Notes: generated by a model not told the origin, from the sequence alone. Positions 8,905-19,014 are shown, numbered from the stretch's first letter. The stretch is 64,000 bases of DNA from JAWKZG01 sp041396125 (GCA_041396125.1 JAWKZG010000024.1:1-64000), one strand, 5' to 3'. A program made the numbers and translations.

Positions 8905-10581
8905 ATGAATAATTCAAGTAATAGCTCAAATCCAAATAACCAAGAAAACAATCGATTAGCCCGTGAGCGCGCCATGCAGGCGGCAGCGGCTGTGGCTCTG
9001 GAATCAACTTCTCTGCTGGAATATCAATCTCAGGGGCGGCTGCTTATCGTCGGCACGGCCGATGCCGCACTGAGTGCCGCCGCCCGGCTTGGGACAGACC
9101 TGCAGATAGGCCTTGTCGTGCGCGAATCAACCGGCAGCGATCAGGACAAGCCGTATCCATCGGTAACCGTCGGGGCTGCGCAATTGCAATTGTCCGGTCA
9201 TCTGGGGGCTTATCAGCTGGATGTGCTACGCGATAACCAGGCCATCCCGGTGGCACCCTTGCTGGGCTGGCCGCAAGCCGAGGTGGATCTGATTCTGGAT
9301 CTTGGCGAAACACCTTTACTGGATTACGAAATAAGCCCGTTTGGTTATTTCGCCACTCGTGCTGAGCCAGCGGCACTGGAGCAGGCGCTGACGCAACTGC
9401 CCGAGCTGGTCGGCGAGTTCGAGAAAGTAAAATATTTTGCTTATGATCCCGACATTTGCGCGCACGGCAGCAGCAAACTGAGCGGTTGCCGGCGCTGTCT
9501 GGATGCCTGTCCGACCGGTGCTATCACCTCACTGGTCGATAAAATCCAGGTCGATCCGTATTACTGCCAGGGTGCGGGCGGCTGCGCCACCGCCTGCCCG
9601 ACCGGCGCGATCACTTATCGTTATCCGCCCGCCGCTGATACTCTCAATCGTCTGCGGGTTTTGCTGCGCAGCTATCTGCAGGAGGGCGGACAACAGCCAG
9701 TATTATTGTTCCATGACGGCGAACTCGGTCAACAGCTGTTGCAGGCCAGTCAGGCACATTTACCGGCGCATGTATTGGCGGTGGCGGTGGAGGAAATCGG
9801 CAGTGTGGGGATGGACGTCTGGCTGAGTGCGCTGGCATTCGGTGCCAGCCGGGTCGTGCTGCTGGATACCGTGCAGGTGGCGCAGCGCGTACGACGTGAA
9901 CTGAACGATCAGCTCGCCAGCGCGCAGGCCCTGCTGGAAGGTTGCGGTTATCCGCCCGCTGTACTGAGTTTGACGCAGCCCGCTACAGCGCAGGAATTGC
10001 TGGACGAACTGGTGCAAGGCCCTGTTATGCCACCGTTACGATCAGCCACCTTCTCGGGTAGCAATGAAAAACGCAATATGCTGTTTTTTGCTATCGATTG
10101 GCTGTTAAGTCAGGCCGGGGCGTTGCCGGAAACCATCAAGCTGCCGGTACAGGCCCCTTTCGGCCACATCCTTGTAGATCGTTCCGCCTGTACGTTGTGT
10201 ATGGCTTGTGTCTCGGTGTGTCCGGCCAGTGCGGTTGCCGCTGGCGGTGATACGCCACGACTGGATTTCATTGAGGCTAATTGTGTGCAGTGTGGCTTGT
10301 GTGAGCAGGCCTGCCCCGAAGACGCTATCCGCCTGGAGGCGCGCTATCTGGTTGCACGTGAGCAGCGCCAGCAGCGTCAAATCCTGAACGAGGAAGCGCC
10401 GTTTCACTGTATTGCCTGCGGCAAGCCGTTTGCGACCCAGAGTGTGATTCAGAAAATGACCGCCAAGCTGACCGGGCACTGGATGTTTCAGGATGGTAAG
10501 GCGCTGCGCCGTTTACAGATGTGTGGTGACTGCCGGGTCAGAAATATGTTCGAGCAGGAGCAGCAGCAGGGAAAAAACTGA
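8905..10581 (+). CDS. 4Fe-4S polyferredoxin of the formate dehydrogenase island
   Basis: A 558-residue protein with two paired-cluster regions. The first is CRRCLDACPTGAI plus CQGAGGCATACPTGAI at about residues 194-235. The second is CTLCMACVSVCPASAV plus CVQCGLCEQACPEDAI at about 430-472. A final CIACGKPF and CGDCRVRN near the C-terminus form a possible extra metal site. The middle (270-350) is a hydrogenase-accessory-like domain without cysteines. It lies between DUF3306 and the chaperone gene in the formate dehydrogenase island, so it may pass electrons to or from that enzyme. Cytoplasmic, since no signal peptide is seen. Confidence 0.85.
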   Translation: MNNSSNSSNPNNQENNRLARERAMQAAAAVALESTSLLEYQSQGRLLIVGTADAALSAAARLGTDLQIGLVVRESTGSDQDKPYPSVTVGAAQLQLSGHLGAYQLDVLRDNQAIPVAPLLGWPQAEVDLILDLGETPLLDYEISPFGYFATRAEPAALEQALTQLPELVGEFEKVKYFAYDPDICAHGSSKLSGCRRCLDACPTGAITSLVDKIQVDPYYCQGAGGCATACPTGAITYRYPPAADTLNRLRVLLRSYLQEGGQQPVLLFHDGELGQQLLQASQAHLPAHVLAVAVEEIGSVGMDVWLSALAFGASRVVLLDTVQVAQRVRRELNDQLASAQALLEGCGYPPAVLSLTQPATAQELLDELVQGPVMPPLRSATFSGSNEKRNMLFFAIDWLLSQAGALPETIKLPVQAPFGHILVDRSACTLCMACVSVCPASAVAAGGDTPRLDFIEANCVQCGLCEQACPEDAIRLEARYLVAREQRQQRQILNEEAPFHCIACGKPFATQSVIQKMTAKLTGHWMFQDGKALRRLQMCGDCRVRNMFEQEQQQGKN

Positions 10582-10787
10582 GCAGCACCGGGCAAATATG
10601 GCTTTTTGCCGTTTAGACTGGGTATAATTCCAGTGTCTTTAGCTGTTTATGAGATACACCGGTGGCAGTGTCTGCGCAAGTTTCCACAACCGGTTCCTGC
10701 CGCCCGATTCCGAGAGTTTCCCCGGTTATGCTCAGCTGTGTTGGCGATGCCTAAATTGATAACACCCATGACTTTATTGAGCCGTAC

Positions 10788-11406
10788 ATGAACAATTCCC
10801 AGCACCCTCAGCCTGATGACGTTTTTGCAATAACCCAGGAAGACCAGCTCCGGGCCGGTACCTATGCATTATTGGCGGCCTTGTTACGCACGGTACCTGA
10901 GCGCACGGTGCTGGAACGTCTGCTGGCCATCGAGGTTAGCGAGACTGAGGCGACCACCGAAATCAGTCAGGCCTGGCTGCGTCTGCGGCAAGCAGCGCAA
11001 AACGTCGATCCTGCTGCTCTGGATGACGAGTTTCACACGCTGTTTATCGGGTCGGGCGCGGCGAGCTGGTGCCTTTTGGCTCGTGGTATATTACGGGTTT
11101 CCTGATGGAACGTCCGTTGAGTGCGGTGCGCACCGAGCTGGCACATTTGGGCTATCAGCGCCAGTCCCAGGTGCGTGAACCGGAAGATCATATTGCCGCA
11201 TTATGTGAAGTTATGGCCTTGATCATTCAAGATCCGGAGCTGCTGTTAACCGATCAGCGCCGGTTTTGAAACCCACCTGGCACCGTGGGCGGAAACATTT
11301 TATGGATCTCGAGAAAGCCAAGGCTGCTGATTTTTTTCGATCAGTCGGGCTGCTCGGAAAAGCGTTTATCCGCCTGGAAAAACGCTATCTCGAAATGCTG
11401 GTCTGA
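10788..11406 (+). pseudogene. TorD/DmsD-family molybdoenzyme chaperone, frameshifted
   Basis: Starting at ATG 10788, the frame reads a helical TorD-like N-terminus (DQLRAGTYALLAALLRTVPE, DDEFHTLFIG), then breaks. Three single-base losses restore one protein of about 206 residues. The first is near 11050 (GGGTCGG; continues GRGELVPFGSWYITGFLMERPL). The second is near 11266 in a T run (continues FFETHLAPWAETFYG). The third is near 11314 (continues DLEKAKAADFFRSVGLLGKAF), ending at TGA 11404-11406. TorD chaperones bind the Tat signal of a molybdoenzyme until its cofactor is loaded; the client would be the formate dehydrogenase just downstream. All breaks lie in short repeats, so sequence error is likelier than decay. 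Confidence 0.85.
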
Positions 11407-11699
11407 GCCAGGCAAGGACGGCCCGGATGAGATCAAGCTGTGGGAAATTTAGGCTGCGTGGAATTTAAGCTGGATTTAAAGGCTAAAGGATTCAGGCAAA
11501 GCACTAGGGACATGAAAGTGGATAACAACCGAGTCTGCGTCAGTAAGGACGCCCGGCCCAGAGTTTTTAGCGGAATCTTTTCTGGGGTTTTTTCTGGGGT
11601 CTTTTTGGGTTTTGAGCTGTAGCGGGACGTTACGGTAAAATTCGCAAGCAGCAGACCCTTGCGTTTAATGAATGATGTTGATTGTTGAGGAGAGTTGTC
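11407..11699. other. Gene-free stretch before the Tat-target peptide gene
   Basis: No gene is supported here. The 11565-11615 part is a low-complexity run repeating TTTTCTGGGG-like units. A short open frame at 11440-11622 only translates this low-complexity sequence and is not accepted. A GAGGAG ribosome site for the next gene lies at its right edge. Confidence 0.5.
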
Positions 11700-11933
11700 A
11701 TGAGCGATAAAAGTATCATCAACAGGCTATCCAAACAGCCATCCGGGCGGCGGGCATTTTTGCAGAAGTCATGCGTTGCAGCAGTCAGTGGTGCAGCTCT
11801 GAGCGCTGTCGCGAATCCAGTGCTGGCCGGTAGCCAGCAAACCGTGCAGGAGGACGCTCCGAAAAACCCTGAGCGGAAAGGCTATCGTCTCTCCCAGCAC
11901 GTGCTGGATTACTATAAAACTGCGGCGCTCTAG
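11700..11933 (+). CDS. Formate dehydrogenase region Tat-target peptide
   Basis: A 77-residue protein starting at ATG 11700 behind GAGGAG. It has a twin-arginine signal (GRRAFLQKSCVAAVSGAALSAVANPVLAG) and a short mature part ending KGYRLSQHVLDYYKTAAL. This matches the small family of Tat targets coded just upstream of respiratory formate dehydrogenase catalytic subunits. Its role is not known; an extra structural or assembly subunit is likely. It is 52 bases upstream of the catalytic subunit gene and on the same strand. Confidence 0.85.
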   Translation: MSDKSIINRLSKQPSGRRAFLQKSCVAAVSGAALSAVANPVLAGSQQTVQEDAPKNPERKGYRLSQHVLDYYKTAAL

Positions 11934-11985
11934 GCGCTGCCAGAGTAACGGTATCGACTAAGCCACTTGGTTTAGGAGGAAAGCG

Positions 11986-14900
11986 ATGAAACTCATTAAA
12001 AAACAAAAAATTAATCATGATCTGGATAGTAGCCCGGATAATGATATTGCTGTCGCTGATGAGCGTCAGTCTGTCAGTCTTCCGTTCAAGGCTGTGCCGG
12101 TCAAGCGGCGTGATTTTCTGAAACAATCCGGTCTGGGTGTAGGTGGCGCTGCTGTGGCGTCAATGCTGGCACCCGGCATGGTCGAAAAATCACATGCTGC
12201 CAGTGCGCTCGAAGCGCGCCAGGGTGAGCTAAAATCATCCGCAGCATCTGTACTCACTGTTCGGTTGGCTGTGGTATTTATGCGAAGTCCAAAATGGTGT
12301 CTGGACCGGTCAGGAACCGGCTTTCGACCACCCGTTCAATCTGGGCGCGCACTGCGCCAAGGCGCTTCGGTACGCGAGCACGGCCACGGTGAGCGACGCC
12401 TGAAATACCCCATGAAGCTGGTTGATGGCAAGTGGAAACGTATCAGCTGGGATGACGCCCTCAATGAAGTGGGCGATAAAATGCTGGAGATTCGCGAAAA
12501 ATCCGGCCCGGACTCAGTTTACTGGCTCGGTTCTGCCAAGCATAACAACGAACAGGCCTATCTGTTTCACAAGTTTGCGGCATTCTGGGGCAGCAATAAC
12601 GTTGATCACCAGGCCCGCATCTGCCATTCGACCACGGTCGCCGGCGTAGCCAATACCTGGGGCTACGGTGCGATGACCAACTCCTACAACGACATGCATA
12701 ATTCCAAGGCGATGCTGGTGATCGGCGGCAACCCCGCTGAAGCGCACCCGGTGTCGCTGCAGCATGTCTTCCGGGCCAAGGAAAACGGTGCCAAATTACT
12801 GGTCATCGATCCGCGCTTTACCCGTACGGCAGCACATGCTGACCAGTATCTGCGCATCCGTCCCGGTACTGATGTCGCTATCATCTGGGGCTTGCTGTGG
12901 CATGTTTTCGAAAATGGCTGGGAAGATAAAGAATTCATCAGTCAGCGTGTTTATGGCATGGATGACATCCGCGCCGAAGTCGCCAAATGGACACCCGACG
13001 AAGTCGAACGCGTCACTGGCGCCGCCCCCGATGAAGTCAAGGCAGCGGCTCAGCTGATGGCTGAAAACCGGCCCGGTACTTTTATCTGGTGTATGGGTGG
13101 TACCCAGCACACGATCGGCAATAATAATACCCGTGCGTACTGCAGTTTTCAGTTGGCACTGGGCAATATGGTGTCGAGGGTGGTGGCGCGAATATCTTTC
13201 GTGGTCATGACAATGTCCAGGGCGCAACCGATCTGGGCGTACTGTCGCATGATCTGCCCGGTTATTACGGTCTGTCGGAAGGTGCCTGGAAGCACTGGTC
13301 GAAAGTCTGGGATGTTGACTATGAATGGCTGAAGACACGCTTTGATCAACAGGCTTTCGAAGGTGATAAAGTCCCGATGAACACGGCGGGTTTTCCGGTT
13401 TCTCGCTGGATCGACGGCGTGTTGGAAGACAAAGAAAATATCGCGCAGCGCGATAATCTTCGCGCCATGGTGTTCTGGGGTCACGCACCGAACAGTCAGA
13501 CTCGTGGCGCAGAAATGAAAAAGGCCATGGAAGAGCTGGAGCTGCTGGTTGTTGTCGATCCTTATCCGACCGCCAGTGCGATCATGCATGACCGTACCGA
13601 TGGCGTGTATCTGTTGCCCGCCTGTACGCAGTTTGAAACCTATGGCTCAGTGACAGCCTCCAACCGCTCGCTGCAATGGCGTGACAAAGTGATCGATCCG
13701 CTGTTCGAATCGCTGCCTGATCACACCATCATGTACAAGTTCGCCAAGAAATTCGGCTATGACCAGGAAATGTTCAAAAACATCCAGGTCAATGATGACG
13801 AACCGTTGATTGAAGACATCCTGCGCGAACTCAACAAGGGCATGTGGACCATCGGTTACACCGGTCAAAGCCCTGAGCGTCTGAAAGATCACCAGCAAAA
13901 CTGGCATACGTTTAACACCACCACGCTGAAAGCGGAGGGTGGTCCGGCTGATGGTGATTTTTACGGTCTGCCCTGGCCGTGCTGGGGTACACCGGAAATG
14001 CGGCATCCCGGTACGCCGGTGCTGTACAACACCAGCAGGCCTGTGGCAGAAGGCGGTTTGACGTTCCGGGCCCGCTTCGGGGTGGAGCGTGATGGCGTCA
14101 ATCTGCTGGCTGAAGGGTCCTGGAGCAAAGGCTCCGAAATCGAGGATGGTTATCCCGAATTCACCGCTGATATGCTCAAGCAGCTGGGCTGGTGGGACGA
14201 TCTGACCGAAGACGAAAAAGTAGCTGCCGAAGGCAAAAACTGGAAAACCGACCTGTCCGGTGGTATCCAGCGGGTTGCCATCAAACACGGCTGTGCGCCG
14301 TTCGGCAACGCCAAAGCGCGTTCTGTGGTCTGGACATTCCCCGATCCGGTGCCGATTCACCGTGAGCCCCTGTACACCTCACGTCGTGATCTGGTGGAAA
14401 AATATCCTACCTATGAAGATCGCAAGAGCCACTACCGTCTGCCGACCCGTTATGGCTCAATCCAGGCGAACGATTTTTCCAAGGACTATCCACTGATCCA
14501 TACCAGTGGCCGTCTGGTGGAATACGAAGGTGGTGGTGAGGAAACCCGCTCCAATCCCTGGCTGGCCGAGCTGCAGCAGGATATGTTTGTGGAGATCAAT
14601 CCCGCTGATGCCAATGATCGCGGTATTAAAGACGGCGATATGGTCTGGGTGAATGGCCCGGAAGGTTCCAGAATCAAAGTCAAAGCGATGATTACGCGGC
14701 GTGTTGAGCGTGGTGTGGTCTTTACGCCGTTCCACTTTGCCGGTCATATGCAGGGTGAAGACCGGCGCAGCAAGTATCCGGAAGGCGCGGATCCTTATGT
14801 GCTGGGCGAAGCGGCCAATACGGTATTGACCTATGGCTATGATTCAGTGACACAGATGCAGGAAACCAAGTGCTCACTCTGTCAGATCGAACCGGCTTAA
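11986..14900 (+). pseudogene. fdhA: Formate dehydrogenase catalytic (alpha) subunit, frameshifted
   Basis: Starting at ATG 11986 (AGGAGG site), it carries a twin-arginine signal (VKRRDFLKQSGLGVGG) and the molybdopterin oxidoreductase body. About 970 residues result once four one-base losses are bridged: near 12233, 12288 and 12362 around the [4Fe-4S] motif (SICTHCSVGCGIY ... HCAKGASVREHG), and near 13172 (GNMGVEGGGANIFRGHDN). The molybdenum ligand is a cysteine (codon 12622-12624 in ARICHST), where E. coli FDH-N has selenocysteine, so no Sec machinery is needed. The enzyme oxidises formate in the periplasm and passes electrons through the beta subunit to the quinone-reducing gamma subunit. 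The C-terminal molybdopterin dinucleotide-binding domain is complete, ending at 14900. Confidence 0.9.
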
Positions 14901-14929
14901 CACCACTGCTTACTGCGAGGAATTGAATC

Positions 14930-15520
14930 ATGGCTCGAATGAAGTTTTTATGCGACGCCGAGCGTTGCATCGAATGTAACTCATGTGTCACCGCGTGCAA
15001 AAACGAGAACGAAGTGCCCTGGGGCGTTAACCGGCGACGGGTTGTTACTCTGCAGGATGGTGAGCCTGGCGAAAAATCCATCTCGGTAGCCTGTATGCAC
15101 TGCACCGATGCACCGTGTGCTGCGGTCTGCCCGGTGGATTGCTTTTACACCACCGAAGAAGGTGTGGTATTGCACGATAAAGACCAGTGCATCGGCTGTG
15201 GCTATTGCTTTTATGCCTGTCCTTTCGGGGCACCGCAGTATCCACAGCAGGAAGCCTTTGGTGTCCGTGGCAAGATGGATAAGTGCACATTCTGCTCGGG
15301 TGGACCGGAAGAGGACAACTCGCTGGCCGAGCACGAAAAATACGGTTCCAACCGCTTGGCTGAAGGCAAGCTGCCTTTATGTGCGGAAATGTGCTCGACC
15401 AAGGCGTTGCTGGCCGGTGATGGCGATATCGTAGCCGATATTTATCGCCAGCGTACGCTGCGCCGGGGCGGTCGTCCGCAAACCTGGGGTTGGGACAAAG
15501 CCTACGGTAGCGATGTCTGA
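14930..15520 (+). CDS. fdhB: Formate dehydrogenase iron-sulfur (beta) subunit
   Basis: A 196-residue ferredoxin-type subunit. Four cysteine clusters are visible: CIECNSCVTACKNEN, CMHCTDAPCAAVCP, CIGCGYCFYACPFGAPQ, and CTFC ... CAEMCSTKALLAGD, enough for four [4Fe-4S] centres. It relays electrons from the catalytic subunit to the cytochrome b subunit. No signal peptide and no C-terminal membrane helix are seen, unlike E. coli FdnH, so it probably travels with the Tat-exported alpha subunit. It starts 29 bases after the alpha gene, behind a GAGG site. Confidence 0.92.
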   Translation: MARMKFLCDAERCIECNSCVTACKNENEVPWGVNRRRVVTLQDGEPGEKSISVACMHCTDAPCAAVCPVDCFYTTEEGVVLHDKDQCIGCGYCFYACPFGAPQYPQQEAFGVRGKMDKCTFCSGGPEEDNSLAEHEKYGSNRLAEGKLPLCAEMCSTKALLAGDGDIVADIYRQRTLRRGGRPQTWGWDKAYGSDV

Positions 15521-15605
15521 CAGCGAGGATACGGGCGACTGGTGGCAACCAGTCGCCCACTGTCGGTGTGCCACTGACAATCCTCTGGCCAGGAGATCAA
15601 AACTA

Positions 15606-15827
15606 ATGATGGCAACTAAAATGCTGAAGCAGCGGATAGGGGTATTGCCCGTGGTGATCCTCGGGACGTTGCTGATGTCGGGATGTATCGAGCAGGAAAT
15701 CGAACAAAACCTGCATGAGCCCGGTGAATACAAAGGTAAGACGGATCCTTTTCTGAAAATGTCAGGGACACAGGAATTTACCGATAAATTAGAACAACGT
15801 CTGCAGCAGATACAGACTGACCGTTGA
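15606..15827 (+). CDS. Small lipoprotein inside the formate dehydrogenase operon
   Basis: A 73-residue protein with a lipoprotein signal peptide: hydrophobic VLPVVILGTLLMSGC, where LMSGC is the lipobox and Cys is about residue 24. The mature part is short and charged (EQEIEQNLHEPGEYKGKTDPFLK ... TDKLEQRLQQIQTDR). I do not recognise a family. Placement between the beta and gamma genes with tight spacing suggests a membrane-anchored assembly or structural partner of the periplasmic formate dehydrogenase. The start is the first of two adjacent ATG codons at 15606. Confidence 0.75.
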   Translation: MMATKMLKQRIGVLPVVILGTLLMSGCIEQEIEQNLHEPGEYKGKTDPFLKMSGTQEFTDKLEQRLQQIQTDR

Positions 15828-15847
15828 GTAGCGTGGAGGAGCGAACC

Positions 15848-16933
15848 TTGAATAAAGTTAAACTTGCGGTTAGCCGACGCGCTGTGAAAGCGGTGTTCGG
15901 ATCTGTGGTGTTGATTCTTTTTCTGGCTATGGCGCTGCCGTTTGCGGGGCTGTGGCTGGCGGATGGTCAGGCCTGGGCGCAGAACGCTGCGGAACCTGCC
16001 GGTGCTACCAATGAACGGTCCAATTTCTGGCGTGCTGTGCGGCAGGGGACCGAAGGCTACACCGCTGTTAAAGGACCAGAGACCAACGTCCTGATCCAGA
16101 ACGGTGGTGAAAACTGGCGCTATTTACGAACCGACGTGATTATCCAGTATGGCGGTTATGTCATTCTGGGGATGATCGGCCTGATCGTATTATTTTTTAT
16201 ATTGTTCGGTCGGGTGAAGCTGGTGCATGGTCGTGAGGGCATGACAGTTGAACGCTGGAGTCTGTTTGATCGCACCCTGCACTGGTATACCGCCATACTG
16301 TTCATCATCCTGGCGCTGACAGGACTGAGCCTGGTGTTCGGGCGTACGCTATTAATCCCTTACATCGGCAAAGATGCTTTTGCCGCGTATGCGCAGGTCG
16401 CCAAGGATTTCCACAACTATCTGGGACCGTTTTTTGCGGCTGGCCTGGTGCTGGAACTACTAAAGTGGATGCGTCATAACGTGCCGCGCTGGGTGGATGT
16501 TGTCTGGTTTTTTAAAGGCGGTGGTCTTATCGGGCGCGCGCACCCGTCGGCCGGGCGTATGAACGGCGGCGAAAAAGCCTGGTACTGGCTGTTGTTTTTT
16601 ATCGGGCTGGCTTTGGTCGCTAGCGGTTTTGTACTGGACTTCCCCGGTTACGGCCAAACCCGTGCGGACATGCAACTTGCACAACTGGTGCATGTGGTCG
16701 GTGCTATCGTTCTGACAGCCGTCGCTTTGGGGCATATCTATATCGGCACCGTGGGCACCGAAGGCTCGCTGGAAGGTATGGTGACCGGGCGGGTTGACAC
16801 CGAATGGGCCAAGCAGCATCACGACCTCTGGTACGATGAATTGCTGGCACAAGGGGTGCAGCCGGTCAAGACCCCGGAGACGATTGATTACGGCACGCCT
16901 GCCGGAGCCGAAGGCTCAATGCACAAGGCGTAA
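15848..16933 (+). CDS. fdhC: Formate dehydrogenase cytochrome b556 (gamma) subunit
   Basis: About 361 residues from a TTG at 15848-15850, chosen because a strong GGAGGAG site precedes it; the frame is open back to 15824. After a first membrane helix (GSVVLILFLAMALPFAGLWL) comes the periplasmic segment typical of FdhI proteins (NFWRAVRQGTEGYTAVKG ... NVLIQNGGENWR). Four further helices follow, with histidines for heme b (DRTLHWYTA, DFHNYLGPF, LVHVVGAIVL, GHIYIG). It takes electrons from the beta subunit and reduces quinone. It is the last gene before the terminator at 16961. Confidence 0.92.
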   Translation: MNKVKLAVSRRAVKAVFGSVVLILFLAMALPFAGLWLADGQAWAQNAAEPAGATNERSNFWRAVRQGTEGYTAVKGPETNVLIQNGGENWRYLRTDVIIQYGGYVILGMIGLIVLFFILFGRVKLVHGREGMTVERWSLFDRTLHWYTAILFIILALTGLSLVFGRTLLIPYIGKDAFAAYAQVAKDFHNYLGPFFAAGLVLELLKWMRHNVPRWVDVVWFFKGGGLIGRAHPSAGRMNGGEKAWYWLLFFIGLALVASGFVLDFPGYGQTRADMQLAQLVHVVGAIVLTAVALGHIYIGTVGTEGSLEGMVTGRVDTEWAKQHHDLWYDELLAQGVQPVKTPETIDYGTPAGAEGSMHKA

Positions 16934-16960
16934 GATCAGATCGCGGTAAACGGCATGGAA

Positions 16961-16985
16961 AACCCCTCGTTCGAGGGGTTTTTTT
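16961..16985 (+). terminator. Rho-independent terminator after the formate dehydrogenase operon
   Basis: AACCCCTCG at 16961-16969 pairs with CGAGGGGTT at 16972-16980 around a TT loop, and is followed by a run of T. It lies about 27 bases after the gamma subunit stop and before the LysR gene. Confidence 0.92.
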
Positions 16986-17015
16986 GTTCAACGCACTACA
17001 CTCGAAAAGGGGCCA

Positions 17016-18005
17016 ATGCGGGAACTTCAAAACAAGCCACTTGACGCCCGTCAGCTCAAAATTCTGCTGACGCTGCTGGAACAGCGCAGTGTTACCCGCA
17101 CTGCCGATGTGCTGGAGCAGTCCCAACCCTATATCAGTCTGGTGCTCAGGAAATTGCGTGCAACTCTTGGCGATCCGCTACTGGTACGCAGTGGCTCCAA
17201 ACTGGTCCCCACTGAACGCGCACTGCAGATCATTGGGCCGCTGCGGGCAACACTGGCCGGCATCGACGAAATCATCCGCCCGGCAAAAGCCTTCATCCCT
17301 GAAAGTGCGAGCTGTACCTTCCATATTGCCTCGGCCGATTGCATGGAGGCTTTTTTCCTGCCGCGCCTGATCACCCGAATCCGCACCGCTGCGCCTGAGG
17401 TGCGTCTGGTATTGCGCTCAATTGAGGCCGGCTTCGATTACGCTGCTGCGCTGGCCGCCGGAGAGCTTGATGTTGTCATCGGCAACTGGCCTAATCCGCC
17501 GGAAAATTTGCGTACCGTGCCGCTGCTGGCGGACGATATTGTATGTTTGTTCAATAGCGCGCATCCGCTGGCGCAGGTTAGTCGCATGAGCATGAGCGAT
17601 TACCTGCAGGCCGAGCATCTGGCACCGATGCCGATTTCCAGCGCCCATCCCGGCCCTATTGACAGTCGTCTGGCCGAACTTGGTTTGAGCCGCGATATCC
17701 GCATTATTGTGCCCGAGTTCAATCTGGCACCGTATGTGCTGCTGTCATCACAGCTTATCTTTACCAGTTGCTGGCACTTCGCGCAGCATTATGCCAACTT
17801 TCTGCCGATTGCCTCGGTGCCAGCGCCGGAGACTTTCGGTAAAATGCGTTTTTATCTGTTATGGCATGAGCGGGCACAGGTTGCACCCGCTAACAGCTGG
17901 CTGCGCCAGCAGATTATTTCGGTTGCCCGCAATTTGCAGCACCCCGACCCGTCTGTTGCGGTGCAAGCACATTGCCCGTCAGACACTATAAGCAATTCGA
18001 TATAA
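17016..18005 (+). CDS. LysR-family transcriptional regulator
   Basis: A 329-residue LysR protein. The helix-turn-helix is at about residues 10-65 (LKILLTLLEQRSVTRTADVLEQSQPYISLVLRKLRATLGDPLLVRSG), followed by the type 2 periplasmic-binding-like effector domain. It sits just after the formate dehydrogenase terminator and upstream of the cyclo-ligase-like gene and purine-type ABC transporter on the same strand. Regulation of that transporter or of purine use is the most likely job, but this is inference from position. The effector cannot be read from the sequence. Confidence 0.88.
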   Translation: MRELQNKPLDARQLKILLTLLEQRSVTRTADVLEQSQPYISLVLRKLRATLGDPLLVRSGSKLVPTERALQIIGPLRATLAGIDEIIRPAKAFIPESASCTFHIASADCMEAFFLPRLITRIRTAAPEVRLVLRSIEAGFDYAAALAAGELDVVIGNWPNPPENLRTVPLLADDIVCLFNSAHPLAQVSRMSMSDYLQAEHLAPMPISSAHPGPIDSRLAELGLSRDIRIIVPEFNLAPYVLLSSQLIFTSCWHFAQHYANFLPIASVPAPETFGKMRFYLLWHERAQVAPANSWLRQQIISVARNLQHPDPSVAVQAHCPSDTISNSI

Positions 18006-18165
18006 ACTTCTTATCAAAACGCTGTCTTTCGATATACGGTAGCGCCTGCTACGCTGTTTTGTGTAAAAATAATATGGCGGGTTGGCGGGCCGGAATACGG
18101 TAATAGACAGACCGTTGCGCCTGATCTCAGCCAGCGCCGTGTCCAGCGTTTTAAGGAGTGGTGTA

Positions 18166-18951
18166 ATGCGGGTAAGCGAGACTGAAAGACGGGGCCGTTG
18201 GGTCGGGCGAAATCCTGATAAAGATGTAGTTCGGGAGGAAATCTGGACAGCTCTGGAGCGCGGTCAGCATAATGTGGGGCCGGTTTGGAGCCGGATTCCC
18301 AATTTTGTCGGTGCAGATATGGCTGCCAAACGCCTGGCCGAGCTCGAATGCTGGCAGCGTGCGCGAGTGGTCAAGTGTAATCCCGATGCGCCGCAGATTC
18401 CGGTGCGCCTGCGGGCCTTGTATGACGGCAAATTGCTCTATACGCCGGTGCCCGAACTGGTAGAAGGTTTTCCGTTTGTGCTGCTGGATCCGGACAAGCT
18501 GGCGCAGGATGGCGTTCAGTTTGAACTGGCCGCGACCTCGCAGGGCGCGCTAGAGCACGGCCAACCGGTCATGTTCGAGCAGATGCAGCCTATGGATATT
18601 GTGGTGGTGGGCTGTGTCGGCGTTACCCGCAAGGGTGGACGGACGGGCAAAGGCGGTGGTTTTGCCGATCTTGAACTCGGCATTTTCCGTGAGCTGGGCA
18701 CCGTCAGCGAAAACACCCCTATCGTAACAACCGTACATTCCATTCAGGTCGTCGACGATGATCAGATCGTGATGTTAGAGCATGATTCGGCGCTGCACTG
18801 GATTGTTACCGAACAAGAAGTGATTGAGACCAAATCACCGTATCCCCAGCCCAGCGGGGTTGCCTGGGACGTCGTACAGCAGGATCAGCTCGACGACATC
18901 CCGTTTTTGAGGAAACTGAAAGCGGACATACTGTCCCGGCGTTCCAGTTGA
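18166..18951 (+). CDS. 5-formyltetrahydrofolate cyclo-ligase-like protein
   Basis: A 261-residue protein starting at ATG 18166 with AAGGAG seven bases upstream. It resembles the COG0212-type group of the 5-formyl-THF cyclo-ligase fold: EIWTALERGQHNVGPVWSRIPNFVGADMAAKRL, then VVGCVGVTRKGGRTGKGGGFADLELGIFRELG, the glycine-rich nucleotide/substrate loop. True cyclo-ligases convert 5-formyl-THF to methenyl-THF with ATP; this longer subgroup is less well characterised. It lies between the LysR gene and the BMP transporter genes. A folate role would suit the one-carbon genes elsewhere in the window, but salvage of another substrate is possible. Confidence 0.75.
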   Translation: MRVSETERRGRWVGRNPDKDVVREEIWTALERGQHNVGPVWSRIPNFVGADMAAKRLAELECWQRARVVKCNPDAPQIPVRLRALYDGKLLYTPVPELVEGFPFVLLDPDKLAQDGVQFELAATSQGALEHGQPVMFEQMQPMDIVVVGCVGVTRKGGRTGKGGGFADLELGIFRELGTVSENTPIVTTVHSIQVVDDDQIVMLEHDSALHWIVTEQEVIETKSPYPQPSGVAWDVVQQDQLDDIPFLRKLKADILSRRSS

Positions 18952-19014
18952 ATGCGTAGCTGAACAGAATGCCGGTTTTCTTGTAACGCCTAAAAATTGA
19001 CGGGGACTTAAATA

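Noticed and set aside
10600..10628. TATAAT at 10623-10628 as a promoter for the chaperone and formate dehydrogenase genes
   Set aside because: No acceptable -35 element at normal spacing, so it is not listed as a feature.
11440..11622. 60-residue open frame before the Tat-target gene
   Set aside because: It translates a low-complexity TTTTCTGGGG-type stretch and has no ribosome site or recognisable sequence.
12622..12624. Selenocysteine at the formate dehydrogenase active site
   Set aside because: The codon at the metal-ligand position is TGC (cysteine), not TGA.
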